64,000 nt of DNA, taken from the NCBI RefSeq assembly GCF_000423345.1, contig NZ_AUHU01000004.1:372001-436000 (forward strand), in the 5' to 3' direction. Under the pieces are notes generated by a model. That model did no database searches and was not told where the DNA came from. It worked only from the letters and a program-made list of their open reading frames with translations. Source of the stretch: Marinimicrobium agarilyticum DSM 16975. GTDB taxonomy: Bacteria; Pseudomonadota; Gammaproteobacteria; Pseudomonadales; Cellvibrionaceae. The translations under genes and the position numbers were made by a program. The first letter of the stretch is position 1; every line of letters begins with the position of its first letter. Shown piece after piece: positions 8,629-16,441 of this stretch.

Positions 8629-8640
8629 TGCCGAACCCTC

Positions 8641-8825
8641 GCTGGGTTCGACTGATCGTCGGGAACGATCAGTACCGACGCAGGCGCCCGAAGGGCGGGG
8701 CACATGGACGTGCCCCGGTATATCCCTCCCACGCTCTCCCCCTCTACCAAACTCCCCAAAAAAGCGACTTATCGTTCAGAATCCAACCAATCCCACCCGC
8801 CAAAAAAACTTTTTCAATCAACCAC
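8641..8825. other. Non-coding region between tRNA-Ser and tRNA-Arg
   Basis: No convincing gene. It contains two good hairpins, CTGATCGT/ACGATCAG near 8650-8671 and GGGGCAC/GTGCCCC near 8696-8715. A GC-rich block containing GCGCCCGAAGGGCGGGGC resembles the filler at 8386-8463. The last 90 bases are plain, A/T-richer sequence leading to the tRNA-Arg promoter. Confidence 0.5.
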
Positions 8826-8854
8826 TTGACGAATCCGCTCCAGATCTCTAATAT
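8826..8854 (+). promoter_or_regulatory. Sigma-70 promoter for tRNA-Arg
   Basis: TTGACG at 8826-8831, a 17-base spacer and TAATAT at 8849-8854, 18 bases before tRNA-Arg. Confidence 0.75.
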
Positions 8855-8871
8855 TCGCCCCCGTTGACGAC

Positions 8872-8948
8872 GCACTCGTAGCTCAGCTGGATAGAGTACT
8901 CGGCTACGAACCGAGCGGTCGGAGGTTCGAATCCTCCCGAGTGCGCCA
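8872..8948 (+). tRNA. tRNA-Arg (anticodon ACG)
   Basis: A 77-nt cloverleaf. The acceptor stem GCACTCG pairs with CGAGTGC, the anticodon loop CTACGAA gives ACG (read as ICG after deamination), the T-loop is GGTTCGAATCC, and CCA is encoded. Confidence 0.97.
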
Positions 8949-8954
8949 TATACG

Positions 8955-8987
8955 AAAGCCCTGCTTCGAAAGAAGCGGGGCTTTTTT
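8955..8987 (+). terminator. Intrinsic terminator of tRNA-Arg
   Basis: AAAGCCC pairs with GGGCTTT around an inner CTTC/GAAG helix and is followed by a T run. Confidence 0.85.
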
Positions 8988-9060
8988 ATGCCTGCTATAT
9001 TTCCCGTTCTGTGCTGGGCTTCCGCTAATATTGCCGCTGACCCCATTTTTTTGAGGCCGC

Positions 9061-9423
9061 TTATCGAGCCAGATAAAAGGCCTTTATCGCCGGGCACTTA
9101 AACGGCCGTCCTGTGAGCTTGGGAACTTCTCGCTGAAGATAGGGGTAAAACTCGTCTGCGCTTAGCGTTTGCGCCTCCTCATAGATGACTCTTTCCATTT
9201 CTTTGCTGTTAATCGTAGAGCGAATTTCCCGGTTTAGGCGACTCTGCTTTTCCGTAGGGCTCAGTTCGTTCAAGGGCTCCAGGCGACCATTTCCTTTCCA
9301 GTAGTCAATAGAGTGCACTTGGCAAAATGCTTCTGCTTCTTTTTGAAACGTGTCTTGAGTGGGCTCGGCACTTGAGTAGGCCGTCAGTAATACCAGTGTC
9401 ATCGAAAACCAAAGGCGTTCCAT
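9061..9423 (-). CDS. Small secreted protein of unknown function
   Basis: 120 residues with an N-terminal hydrophobic signal (MERLWFSMTLVLLTAYSSAE) and a likely cleavage after residue 19. The mature part is soluble and helical with two cysteines (FCQVHS, KCPAIK) that could form a disulfide. I do not recognise the family. The surrounding DNA is A/T-richer than the core genes, which may mean recent acquisition. Confidence 0.6.
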   Translation of the reverse strand: MERLWFSMTLVLLTAYSSAEPTQDTFQKEAEAFCQVHSIDYWKGNGRLEPLNELSPTEKQSRLNREIRSTINSKEMERVIYEEAQTLSADEFYPYLQREVPKLTGRPFKCPAIKAFYLAR

Positions 9424-9712
9424 ATTACAGGCTCTTTACTGTGGTGAAGTCGACAGCGCTTTAATCATTTTAGAGAACCTGGCCGCAATTTGCTTGGGGT
9501 AGAGCTTCTACTTCCTTGGTAATTTCTTGAAACGCCTGTGTTGAGAACGTGATATTCAGCTTAAACATTTTCGCTTATATTCGTTCTGGCGTTTTAATCC
9601 TTACTCATTGTTTTCAAAGGGATTTTTGCGCCGTCGAACCGTTTAACAATATCGCTGTGACGCACAAAATTTCATTCCCCATAGCGCCCGGCATAAGCGC
9701 ATCTCACCTAAC

Positions 9713-9728
9713 TGGCATGACCTCTGCA
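9713..9728 (+). promoter_or_regulatory. Sigma-54 (-24/-12) promoter of the PEP-CTERM gene
   Basis: TGGCATGACCTCTGCA matches the RpoN consensus TGGCAcgN4TTGCa. The invariant GG (9714-9715) and GC (9726-9727) are separated by exactly ten bases. It lies about 97 bases upstream of the ATG at 9825. The rest of 9424-9824 contains no convincing gene; a 79-codon open frame at 9549 has no family features and would overlap this promoter. Confidence 0.68.
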
Positions 9729-9824
9729 CCCCTGTGGGTGAGGCTTAGAAAAGCGAGACTAACGAGAAGAGAAAGCCCATTGTTATAGCTTTCAATTCAC
9801 CCAGTTTGATCAAAGGATGACGTT

Positions 9825-10568
9825 ATGAAGTTTCTCGCGAAAACTTGTTTAATAGGCGGCTTTACTGCCGCATTTGCCACGCAGGCTGCCGCGATCAATA
9901 TTACCGTTCATGAGGACGCGGCAACCGCACGAACCAACTATGAAAGCACACTCAAAAGCGGAGCTGTGATCGAGGATTTCAACGATTTGGCGGGCACCCG
10001 GGTGATGGGTGATGGCCCCCACGAGTCCTGGGAAGGCAGCAGCAACGCCTACGATACCGACGTGGGCACATTTACCCTGACCGATCCGGGCCAGCCACGC
10101 AGTGGCAACGAAAATATCGATCAATTGATGATCGAAAGCAACGCCACTGGTGAGTTCGGTCGCAGTGTGCTGGCCGACGACGATCTTTGGTTGGACAGCA
10201 ATGACGCCGAAGAGGTCGTGTGGGACCTGGATGGCTCGCTCGCGGGCTCTGGTCCCTTTGATTCCTTTGGCTTCCAGTTGGCGGATGCGGCCGATGTGTC
10301 GGCTGACTTAACGCTGAATTTTGCCGACGGAGAGGGCATGGCATCCACTACCATCCCGTTCGAGCTGTCCAACGGCAACCTGCGGTATGTGACGCTTCAC
10401 AGCGATCGCAATATCGTCGGCGGTCAGATGACTTTCAATAACTCTACCGTCAATGACGGCTGGGGCATCGACAATGTCACCGTCGGCAAGCTGCCCGAAC
10501 CCGGCTCGCTCCTGCTGATGGGGCTTGGCTTGCTCGGCCTTGGTGCCGCGCGCCGTCGCACCCAGTAA
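9825..10568 (+). CDS. PEP-CTERM sorting domain protein
   Basis: Exported protein of 247 residues, with a signal peptide (cleavage near AQAAA-IN, residues 20-24) and a beta-rich, Asp-rich middle. The C-terminal sorting tag has all three parts: the PEP motif (LPEPGSL), a hydrophobic helix (LLMGLGLLGLGA) and a basic end (ARRRTQ). In such systems an exosortase removes the tag, usually in organisms making exopolysaccharide. No exosortase is in this window. The central domain is not recognised. A sigma-54-type promoter and a terminator make it a single-gene unit. Confidence 0.9.
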   Translation: MKFLAKTCLIGGFTAAFATQAAAINITVHEDAATARTNYESTLKSGAVIEDFNDLAGTRVMGDGPHESWEGSSNAYDTDVGTFTLTDPGQPRSGNENIDQLMIESNATGEFGRSVLADDDLWLDSNDAEEVVWDLDGSLAGSGPFDSFGFQLADAADVSADLTLNFADGEGMASTTIPFELSNGNLRYVTLHSDRNIVGGQMTFNNSTVNDGWGIDNVTVGKLPEPGSLLLMGLGLLGLGAARRRTQ

Positions 10569-10580
10569 AAGTTGTACTTT

Positions 10581-10607
10581 AGGGGCTCCCGCTCCGGCGG
10601 GGCCCCT
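10581..10607 (+). terminator. Hairpin terminator after the PEP-CTERM gene
   Basis: AGGGGC/GCCCCT with an inner CCCGC/GCGGG helix, 13 bases after the stop, followed by a pyrimidine-rich run rather than a pure T tract. Confidence 0.6.
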
Positions 10608-10688
10608 CTTCTCTTCTGCAGAACAATATTGGCACTCAGCTTCACGTCTTTTGCGTCGAAAAATCTAACAGCGCAGGGGCGCGAGTGT

Positions 10689-11117
10689 TCACTCAAACAC
10701 GACGTCCATCAGTCGCACATCAAAGATCAGCACCGCATTCGGTCCGATTTTATTGCCGACCCCCTTTTTTCCCCACGCCAAATCCGGCGGCACCACGAAC
10801 TCGTAACGACCGCCTTGCTTTGCCAGCTGCAGCCCCTCCTGAATACCGGGGATGGCCTCTTTCATGGAGAAGGTGTCGGGCATGCCATCCTGGTAAGTGT
10901 CGGCGATGACTTTGCCATTGACCAATTGGATGCGCTGGTTTACCACGACTTTGTCGTCCATGGTGGGGCTCAGGCCGTCGCCTTCTTCCACCACGCGATA
11001 TAGAAGGCCGGTGTCGGTTTCGATCACATCGGGTTTTTGCCGAAACTTTTCGAGGTAGTTGTCGCTCGCTTTGCGGTTCTGACCGGAGGAGCCTTTGTTC
11101 AGTTTGTTGCGGGCCAT
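10689..11117 (-). CDS. FKBP-type peptidyl-prolyl isomerase
   Basis: Cytoplasmic 142-residue protein with no signal peptide. A helical N-terminal stretch (residues 1-30) precedes an FKBP domain. The core motif IPGIQEGLQLAKQGGRYEFVVPPDLAWG near residues 89-116 and the closing LIFDVRLMDV are typical. It probably assists folding; partners are unknown. It is convergent with the PEP-CTERM gene. Confidence 0.9.
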   Translation of the reverse strand: MARNKLNKGSSGQNRKASDNYLEKFRQKPDVIETDTGLLYRVVEEGDGLSPTMDDKVVVNQRIQLVNGKVIADTYQDGMPDTFSMKEAIPGIQEGLQLAKQGGRYEFVVPPDLAWGKKGVGNKIGPNAVLIFDVRLMDVVFE

Positions 11118-11313
11118 GGGTACTCGGTATCAGTGTTTAAAAATTGATCAGCGGTATTTGAAGAGCGGATACTTTTACCGAATGGCTCCCGAATTGCAAC
11201 TGTGCGGCGTCCAGCGACGGATCCGTACGCGCGCGGCGAGAGTGGCTTGAGATTCCGACACAGGGCCGCTACCCTTGGGCTTCAATGGAATTGATCACTA
11301 CAGGAGCAAGGAT

Positions 11314-11907
11314 ATGCTTGATCGTCTCGTCCTTTTTATGGTTACCGCGACTCTCTTCCTATTGACCTCGTTTCTGGCGACCCCGTTGGCCATCGCCGCG
11401 GATGATTGCGAGCGTTTTCAGGAAAAGGTGGAACAGCTTCGTCAACGACGGCGCGCCGGTGGCAGCGCGAGCCAGATGGATCGCTGGCGCGACAAACAAC
11501 GGGAATATCGCAACCAGTACCACGCCTGTCGTCGAGGTGGCGGGGGCCCCGGTCTTGCCTCGGTCAGTGGTCGCACCGCGCTGCACAGCAGTCCGGATTA
11601 CGAAAAACCCCGGGATACCGACTCGGATGACGGGCTTATCAACAAATTATTGGAAACCTGCAACTACTGGGTGGCCTACTACAACCGTGAGCCCACCGAT
11701 ACTCACCAGTCCTACCGTGACACTGCCTGCCGCGCCTTTCGGGAGGCGGAGCGACGGGGCGTTCGGCCCGCCACCGCATTGCCGGCCTATCAACGCTCCC
11801 TGAAGGACTGCATCAAACCCGGTAACGAGCTGGATAACGATGTCCAGGCCTGCCTGGAAGGGCGCCTGGAGCCCGTCTGGAACGAGCCCCAGGCGGTCAG
11901 GGACTGA
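11314..11907 (+). CDS. Exported Cys-containing protein, unknown function
   Basis: A 197-residue protein that starts at ATG 11314 behind AGGAG (11302-11306). An N-terminal signal peptide ends near AIAADDCE. The mature part has a basic coiled stretch (residues 35-70) and paired cysteines (ETCNYW, DTACRAF, KDCIK, QACLE) suggesting disulfides in the periplasm. I do not recognise the family. It lies just upstream of, and apparently separate from, the ebo operon. Confidence 0.78.
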   Translation: MLDRLVLFMVTATLFLLTSFLATPLAIAADDCERFQEKVEQLRQRRRAGGSASQMDRWRDKQREYRNQYHACRRGGGGPGLASVSGRTALHSSPDYEKPRDTDSDDGLINKLLETCNYWVAYYNREPTDTHQSYRDTACRAFREAERRGVRPATALPAYQRSLKDCIKPGNELDNDVQACLEGRLEPVWNEPQAVRD

Positions 11908-12025
11908 GGCGCTCGGCCATATCAGCGGGGCGTTCAGCCGCCGGCACCGGCGGCATACAACCTCAGTGGCGCGAGGCTCAACTCGTAAAGAAGTGTCCAG
12001 ATCACTCGTGCGCGACGCGGGTGTG

Positions 12026-12072
12026 GGCGTATCATTGTCCTGACTCCCGGTTTCACCGTAGAGTGATACGCC
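12026..12072 (+). promoter_or_regulatory. Nine-bp inverted repeat upstream of the ebo promoter
   Basis: GGCGTATCA (12026-12034) and TGATACGCC (12064-12072) are perfect reverse complements 29 bases apart, just before the likely ebo promoter. They could be an operator with two half-sites or a weak hairpin. Confidence 0.35.
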
Positions 12073-12104
12073 GCCGGAGCCCGGCCGGGCCAGTGTCGTC
12101 CGGC

Positions 12105-12133
12105 TCGATTCGTCCGGGGGGGTTGCGTATAAT
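12105..12133 (+). promoter_or_regulatory. Likely promoter of the ebo operon
   Basis: A perfect TATAAT at 12128-12133 lies 17 bases after a poor -35 (TCGATT, 12105-12110). The start of eboA is 31 bases downstream of the -10. A weak -35 would fit activator dependence. An overlapping alternative is TTGCGT (12123-12128) with TATATG 17 bases later. Confidence 0.5.
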
Positions 12134-12163
12134 CCCGCGTCTAATTATATGATTTATAGGTAA

Positions 12164-13063
12164 GTGGCAGTGGTTCGCGAGTTACTGACAGAATTGATGG
12201 AAGAGCGGCTGAGCGATAATGGGCGCATCTTCTGGAATAAAGCGCAATCTGAGCTCCAAGAGGGCGCCGAGGGGCAAGGCTTTGCCAAGCTGCTGGCGCT
12301 GGCGAGCCGATACGCCAAGCGCCAGCCTCTGGGGCTGACGGAAACCGAGCTGGCCGCGGCCGAAGGGGCCTTGCCGGGGTGGAGCCCCCGGGCCTGGAAT
12401 CGGCTCGAACTGCTGCGCGTCAATCTCATCCTGGCCCGTCCGGATTTACCGGGCGACAGTTTTGAGCGGGATTTCGAAGCCCAATTCCGTTTCGCGGACG
12501 AGGGCGAAACCTGTGCCCTCTACCGCAGTATTCCGCTGTTACCGCAGGGTGAGCGCTTTGTCTGGCGCGCGACCGAAGCCTGTCGTACCAATATGCAGAC
12601 GGTGTTCGAGGCCATCGCCCTGGACTCTCCCTACCCGGTGACCCACTTTGACGATACCGCCTGGAACCAGTTGGTGATCAAGGCGCTGTTCCTGGATTGC
12701 CCGCTGTACCGGGTCTCCGGCCTGGACCAGCGGTTGAGTCCGGAGCTGACCCGCATGGCTCTGGATTGGGCCGAGGAGCGCCATAGTGCTGGTCGTGCTT
12801 ACCATCTGGGGCTGTGGCTCTGTCTGGGGCCGCACGATGAAGCGCGAGTGCTACGGTTGCTTACGGACCACTGGCCCTCAGCCTCCGAAACCGAGCGCGC
12901 GGCCATGGTATTGGCGGCCGAGCGCGCTGGTCAGCAGGCTTGGTTGGCTTCCGTCGAGCCTCAGGACCCGGAAGTGTTACCCTACTGGCAAAATGCGAAA
13001 GAGGGCCGCAGCGATCAAACGCAATTCGCCCCTCTGTTCGCTGATGATCACTCCGCTCAATAA
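12164..13063 (+). CDS. eboA: EboA-like protein, first gene of the ebo cluster
   Basis: A 299-residue soluble, helix-rich protein with no signal or membrane segment and no catalytic motif I can name. The assignment rests on its position as the first gene before a TatD-type hydrolase, a dehydroquinate-synthase-like protein, a TIM-barrel isomerase, a phosphodiesterase and a UbiA protein. It is also about the right size. The start is GTG 12164, with TAGG 5 bases upstream; GTG 12170 is also possible. EboA has no known activity and could be a scaffold. Confidence 0.78.
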   Translation: MAVVRELLTELMEERLSDNGRIFWNKAQSELQEGAEGQGFAKLLALASRYAKRQPLGLTETELAAAEGALPGWSPRAWNRLELLRVNLILARPDLPGDSFERDFEAQFRFADEGETCALYRSIPLLPQGERFVWRATEACRTNMQTVFEAIALDSPYPVTHFDDTAWNQLVIKALFLDCPLYRVSGLDQRLSPELTRMALDWAEERHSAGRAYHLGLWLCLGPHDEARVLRLLTDHWPSASETERAAMVLAAERAGQQAWLASVEPQDPEVLPYWQNAKEGRSDQTQFAPLFADDHSAQ

Positions 13064-13089
13064 CGACCTGTATAAGAAGAGGCGTGCCT

Positions 13090-13986
13090 ATGCAGTATTT
13101 CGACCCGCACATCCACATGAGCAGTCGCACCACCGACGACTACCAGAACATGGCCGCCGCGGGCATCCGCGCGGTGATTGAACCCGCCTTCTGGATGGGC
13201 CAGCCCCGGACCAACGTGGGCAGTTTTATCGACTACTTCGCCAGTCTGGTGGGGTGGGAGCGCTTCCGGGCCTCCCAGTTTGGAATCGCTCACTACTGCA
13301 CCATTGGCATCAACTCGAAAGAGGCCAATAACGAGGGGCTCGCGCGCGAAGCGTTGGAGATTCTGCCCAACTTCGCGCTCAAAGAGGGCGTGGTCGCCAT
13401 CGGCGAGATCGGCTACGACGAAATCACCCCGGCGGAAGAGTACGTCTACCAGCGTCAGTTGGAGTTCGCCGTCGAACACGACATGGTGGTGATGGTTCAC
13501 TCACCCCACCGGGACAAGAAAAACGGCATCATCCGCTCCATTGACGTGGCGCGTGAGGCCGGCGTGCCCATGAACAAGCTGGTGATCGACCACAACAACG
13601 AAGAGACCGTGGATGATGTGCTGAATTCGGGGGCCTGGGCGGCCTTCACCATCTATCCAAACACCAAAATGGGTTCCGAGCGCATGGTGGAAGTGGTGCG
13701 CAAGTACGGCCCCGAACGCATTATTGTCGACAGCTCTGCCGACTGGGGCGTCAGTGACCCCTTGTCTGTGCCCAAAACCGCCAACCTGATGCGCGAGCGC
13801 GGCATCGACGAAAAGGCCATTGAACTGAGCTGCTGGGGCAATGCGCTGGCCGCTTACGCTCAGTCCGGCCAGATCGACGAAGAGGAGCTGGCGAAACCGG
13901 CGGTGATCGACCAGCGCCAGTCCTACAATGACAACACCGTGCTGCGTGGCCAACAGCCCCGCGTTGATGAGCCGGTTCCCAATTGA
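13090..13986 (+). CDS. eboB: EboB, TatD-family metal-dependent hydrolase
   Basis: Amidohydrolase-type TIM barrel of about 298 residues. The N-terminal metal motif DPHIH is at residues 5-9. Others seen: AIGEIGYDE (bridging Glu) near 118, MVHSPHRDK near 137 and IIVDSSADWG near 217. The last corresponds to the TatD region that ends in the metal aspartate. I start at ATG 13090, 7 bases after AGAAGAGG; the in-frame GTG at 13084 is too close to that site. It differs from housekeeping TatD and belongs to the ebo branch by context. Substrate unknown. Confidence 0.85.
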   Translation: MQYFDPHIHMSSRTTDDYQNMAAAGIRAVIEPAFWMGQPRTNVGSFIDYFASLVGWERFRASQFGIAHYCTIGINSKEANNEGLAREALEILPNFALKEGVVAIGEIGYDEITPAEEYVYQRQLEFAVEHDMVVMVHSPHRDKKNGIIRSIDVAREAGVPMNKLVIDHNNEETVDDVLNSGAWAAFTIYPNTKMGSERMVEVVRKYGPERIIVDSSADWGVSDPLSVPKTANLMRERGIDEKAIELSCWGNALAAYAQSGQIDEEELAKPAVIDQRQSYNDNTVLRGQQPRVDEPVPN

Positions 13987-14009
13987 TTGCAGAAAAGCGG
14001 TAGCAATTC

Positions 14010-15155
14010 ATGTGGCAAATTCACCAGGCGTTTACCATGACGCACGAGTTCCCGGTCTGTTTCGACCGGGGAACCCTGTCTCCGGACAATACGCTGCTGG
14101 CCGATATTGTGGCTCTGGCGGGCAAAGGTTGTCACCGGATCCTTCCGGTTATTGACGATGAGGTGTTGAAAGGGCATCCGGATCTGATCGACCGGCTGAA
14201 AGCCTACGCCGACACGCACAGTGAGCGTATCGAGTTGATTGAGCCCCCGCTTATGGTCCGCGGGGGAGAAATCTGTAAGTCCGAGCCGGTCGAAGTGGAC
14301 GAGTTTTACCAGCGCACCCAGACCGACCGCATCGACCGGCACAGTTTTGCGCTGGTGATCGGGGGCGGGGCCGTCATCGATGCCATGGGCTACGCCGCTG
14401 CGACCGCGCACCGGGGCATTCGCCTGATTCGCATGCCCACTACGGTGCTCGCGCAAAACGATGCCGGCATCGGCGTGAAAAACGCGATCAACTACCGCGG
14501 ACGGAAAAATTACCTCGGCACCTTCACCACGCCATTTGCCGTCATCAATGATTACGATTTTTTAAGCAGCCTGCCCGATCGAGACCGCATTTGCGGCATG
14601 GCCGAAGCCGTGAAGGTCGCCCTGATACGCGATGGCGAGTTTTTCCACTGGTTGCATCAGGCCCGCGAGCGGCTGGCGGCGTTTGAGCCGGAAGCGATGG
14701 AACACATGATCGCCCGCTGCGCGGAGCTGCACCTGAACCATATCCGCACCAGTGGCGATCCGTTCGAGCAGGGTAGCGCGCGGCCTCTGGACTTTGGTCA
14801 CTGGGGCGCTCACCGGATGGAGGAGCTGTCGGGCTCAGAGCTTCGCCATGGCGAAGCGGTGGCGATCGGTATCGCCCTGGACTCCCTGTACTCCCATGCC
14901 CAAGGGATGATCGACACCGAAACCTTACTGGCGATTCGCGACACCCTGGAAGGCGTCGGCTTTACGCTCCGCCATCCGGCCCTGGAAAAGCTTGATATCG
15001 ACGCGGCCCTGCAGGGCTTTCGCGAGCACCTCGGTGGCAAACTCTGTATCACTCTGCTCACTGAAGCCGGGCACGCGGAAGAGGTGGGTGAAATCGACCT
15101 CGCCATGATGCACGATTGTCGCCAACAGTTACTGGAGGCGAAATGGCCGGCCTGA
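14010..15155 (+). CDS. eboD: EboD, 3-dehydroquinate synthase-like sugar phosphate cyclase
   Basis: NAD-dependent cyclase fold, 381 residues. Seen: the nucleotide loop VIGGGAVIDAMG at 117-128, PTTVLAQNDAGIGVKNAIN at 143-161 and the probable metal ligands Glu199 (MAEAVK), His264 or His268 and His280 (RHGEAVAIG). The canonical AroB phrase VDSSVGGKTAIN is changed to NDAGIGVKNAIN, so the substrate is probably not DAHP. That is consistent with a secondary-metabolism sugar phosphate cyclase. It starts 23 bases after eboB and overlaps eboE by 13 bases. Confidence 0.87.
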   Translation: MWQIHQAFTMTHEFPVCFDRGTLSPDNTLLADIVALAGKGCHRILPVIDDEVLKGHPDLIDRLKAYADTHSERIELIEPPLMVRGGEICKSEPVEVDEFYQRTQTDRIDRHSFALVIGGGAVIDAMGYAAATAHRGIRLIRMPTTVLAQNDAGIGVKNAINYRGRKNYLGTFTTPFAVINDYDFLSSLPDRDRICGMAEAVKVALIRDGEFFHWLHQARERLAAFEPEAMEHMIARCAELHLNHIRTSGDPFEQGSARPLDFGHWGAHRMEELSGSELRHGEAVAIGIALDSLYSHAQGMIDTETLLAIRDTLEGVGFTLRHPALEKLDIDAALQGFREHLGGKLCITLLTEAGHAEEVGEIDLAMMHDCRQQLLEAKWPA

Positions 15156-16273
15156 CCCAGCCACTGACCTACTGCAGCAACATCCACCCGGGCGAAGGCT
15201 GGGTGGACGTGATGAACAACCTCAACGCCCACGCGCTGGAAGTCAAACAGCGCCTGGGCGACCAGGCCCAGCGCCCCTTCCCTTTGGGGTTGCGAATCGC
15301 CGGGCAGGCCGCTGCCGAAATCGATGCCAAGGCAGTCGCACAATTCCAGGAGTGGTGCCACCAGCATGACGCCTACCTGCTGACCATCAACGGCTTCCCC
15401 TACGGTGCCTTTCACAACGAGCGGGTGAAAGAAAACGTCTACCTGCCGGATTGGCGCGAAGCGGAGCGAGTGCGTTATACCCAGTCCCTCGGGGACATCG
15501 CGGTGCAACTGCAACCCGATGCCCGAACCCTTTCCATCTCCACCGTGCCCGTGGCGTTCAAAGACGGCTTCTCCGAGAACGACTGGCCCGCCGTGCTGGA
15601 CAACATCCAATCGGTCCTGGCGCACTTTGCGAACCTGAAACAGAGCACCGGCGTCCACGTGACCTTGGCCATCGAGCCCGAGCCCGCCTGTGTGCTGGAA
15701 ACCACGGACGAGCTCCTCGCGTTTTTCGAACGGCTACGGCCCCGGCTGACCCTGGAGCAGAACGCGCACCTGGGCGTGTGTTTCGATTGCTGCCACCAGG
15801 CGGTGGAGTTTGAAGAACCCGAGGCGTGCTTGCAGCGGCTGACGGAAGCGGAAATCCCGATTGCAAAGGTTCAGGTCTCCAGTGCATTGCAGGCGAATAC
15901 CACGGAAGAAGTAGGGCGGCTATTACGTTTTAACGAACCGGTTTACTTGCATCAAGCCGTAGCGCGCACTTCCGATGGAGGGTTGCATGCATTCAGTGAT
16001 TTGCCAGCATTTGAAGCGGCGCTGTCTAACGGATTAGCTCCAGAAGAATGTCGGGTGCATTTTCATGTGCCGATCTTTCTGGAGCACTTGGGTGATTGCG
16101 GAACAACCCAACCGTTCTTGAAACGGCTGCTTCCGCTGCTTCCTCCAAATGTTCCACTCGAAGTAGAAACGTATAGTTTTGGTGTTTTACCGGAACACTT
16201 AAAAGCTGACTCGGTGGGCGAAAGTATCGCCCGTGAGTTGTCTTGGGTAAAAATGATACTTGACGATAACTGA
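15143..16273 (+). CDS. eboE: EboE, TIM-barrel isomerase-like protein of the ebo cluster
   Basis: A 376-residue protein resembling sugar phosphate isomerase/epimerase or AP-endonuclease-2 barrels. Candidate metal-site residues are in IEPEPACVLETTDE, GVCFDCCHQAVEFE, KVQVSSALQ and HFHVPIFLE. The start ATG 15143 sits behind GGAGG at 15134-15138 and inside the end of eboD, indicating coupling. Some annotators call this family metabolite traffic protein EboE. From about 15,900 the codon use turns A/T-richer than in the first two thirds, just before the hairpin element at 16294. Confidence 0.85.
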   Translation: MAGLTQPLTYCSNIHPGEGWVDVMNNLNAHALEVKQRLGDQAQRPFPLGLRIAGQAAAEIDAKAVAQFQEWCHQHDAYLLTINGFPYGAFHNERVKENVYLPDWREAERVRYTQSLGDIAVQLQPDARTLSISTVPVAFKDGFSENDWPAVLDNIQSVLAHFANLKQSTGVHVTLAIEPEPACVLETTDELLAFFERLRPRLTLEQNAHLGVCFDCCHQAVEFEEPEACLQRLTEAEIPIAKVQVSSALQANTTEEVGRLLRFNEPVYLHQAVARTSDGGLHAFSDLPAFEAALSNGLAPEECRVHFHVPIFLEHLGDCGTTQPFLKRLLPLLPPNVPLEVETYSFGVLPEHLKADSVGESIARELSWVKMILDDN

Positions 16274-16293
16274 ATACGCACTGAGAAGTTGAC

Positions 16294-16401
16294 GCCGTTG
16301 GTCCGACAATCCGACCAAGACCCGCCGTGAACCCATCCATGGGGGCTTCTCATCGGCATCCATGCCTCAGAGAGTCTTGGTCGAATTGTCGGACCAACGG
16401 C
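16294..16401 (+). repeat. Hairpin element A: 54-nt core in a locus-specific stem
   Basis: Left arm 16294-16320 and right arm 16375-16401 are reverse complements over 27 bases with one mismatch. Between them lies the 54-nt core 16321-16374, which begins CCCGCCGTGAA and ends CCTCAGAGAG. Inside the core, CCC (16332-16334) and GGG (16341-16343) can pair around a 6-nt loop. The element fills the gap between eboE and eboF and is the only unpaired copy in the window. Confidence 0.9.
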
Positions 16402-16441
16402 TCTCTCCATCGATTACTGTGCCCATTTTTAGAGTTTTAAT

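Noticed and set aside
9549-9788. 79-codon frame upstream of the PEP-CTERM gene
   Set aside because: No ribosome site or family features, and it covers the sigma-54 promoter; treated as intergenic.
16294-16401. Simple intrinsic terminator after eboE
   Set aside because: There is no T run after the stem, and the 54-nt conserved apex is far larger than a terminator loop, although it might still affect transcription.
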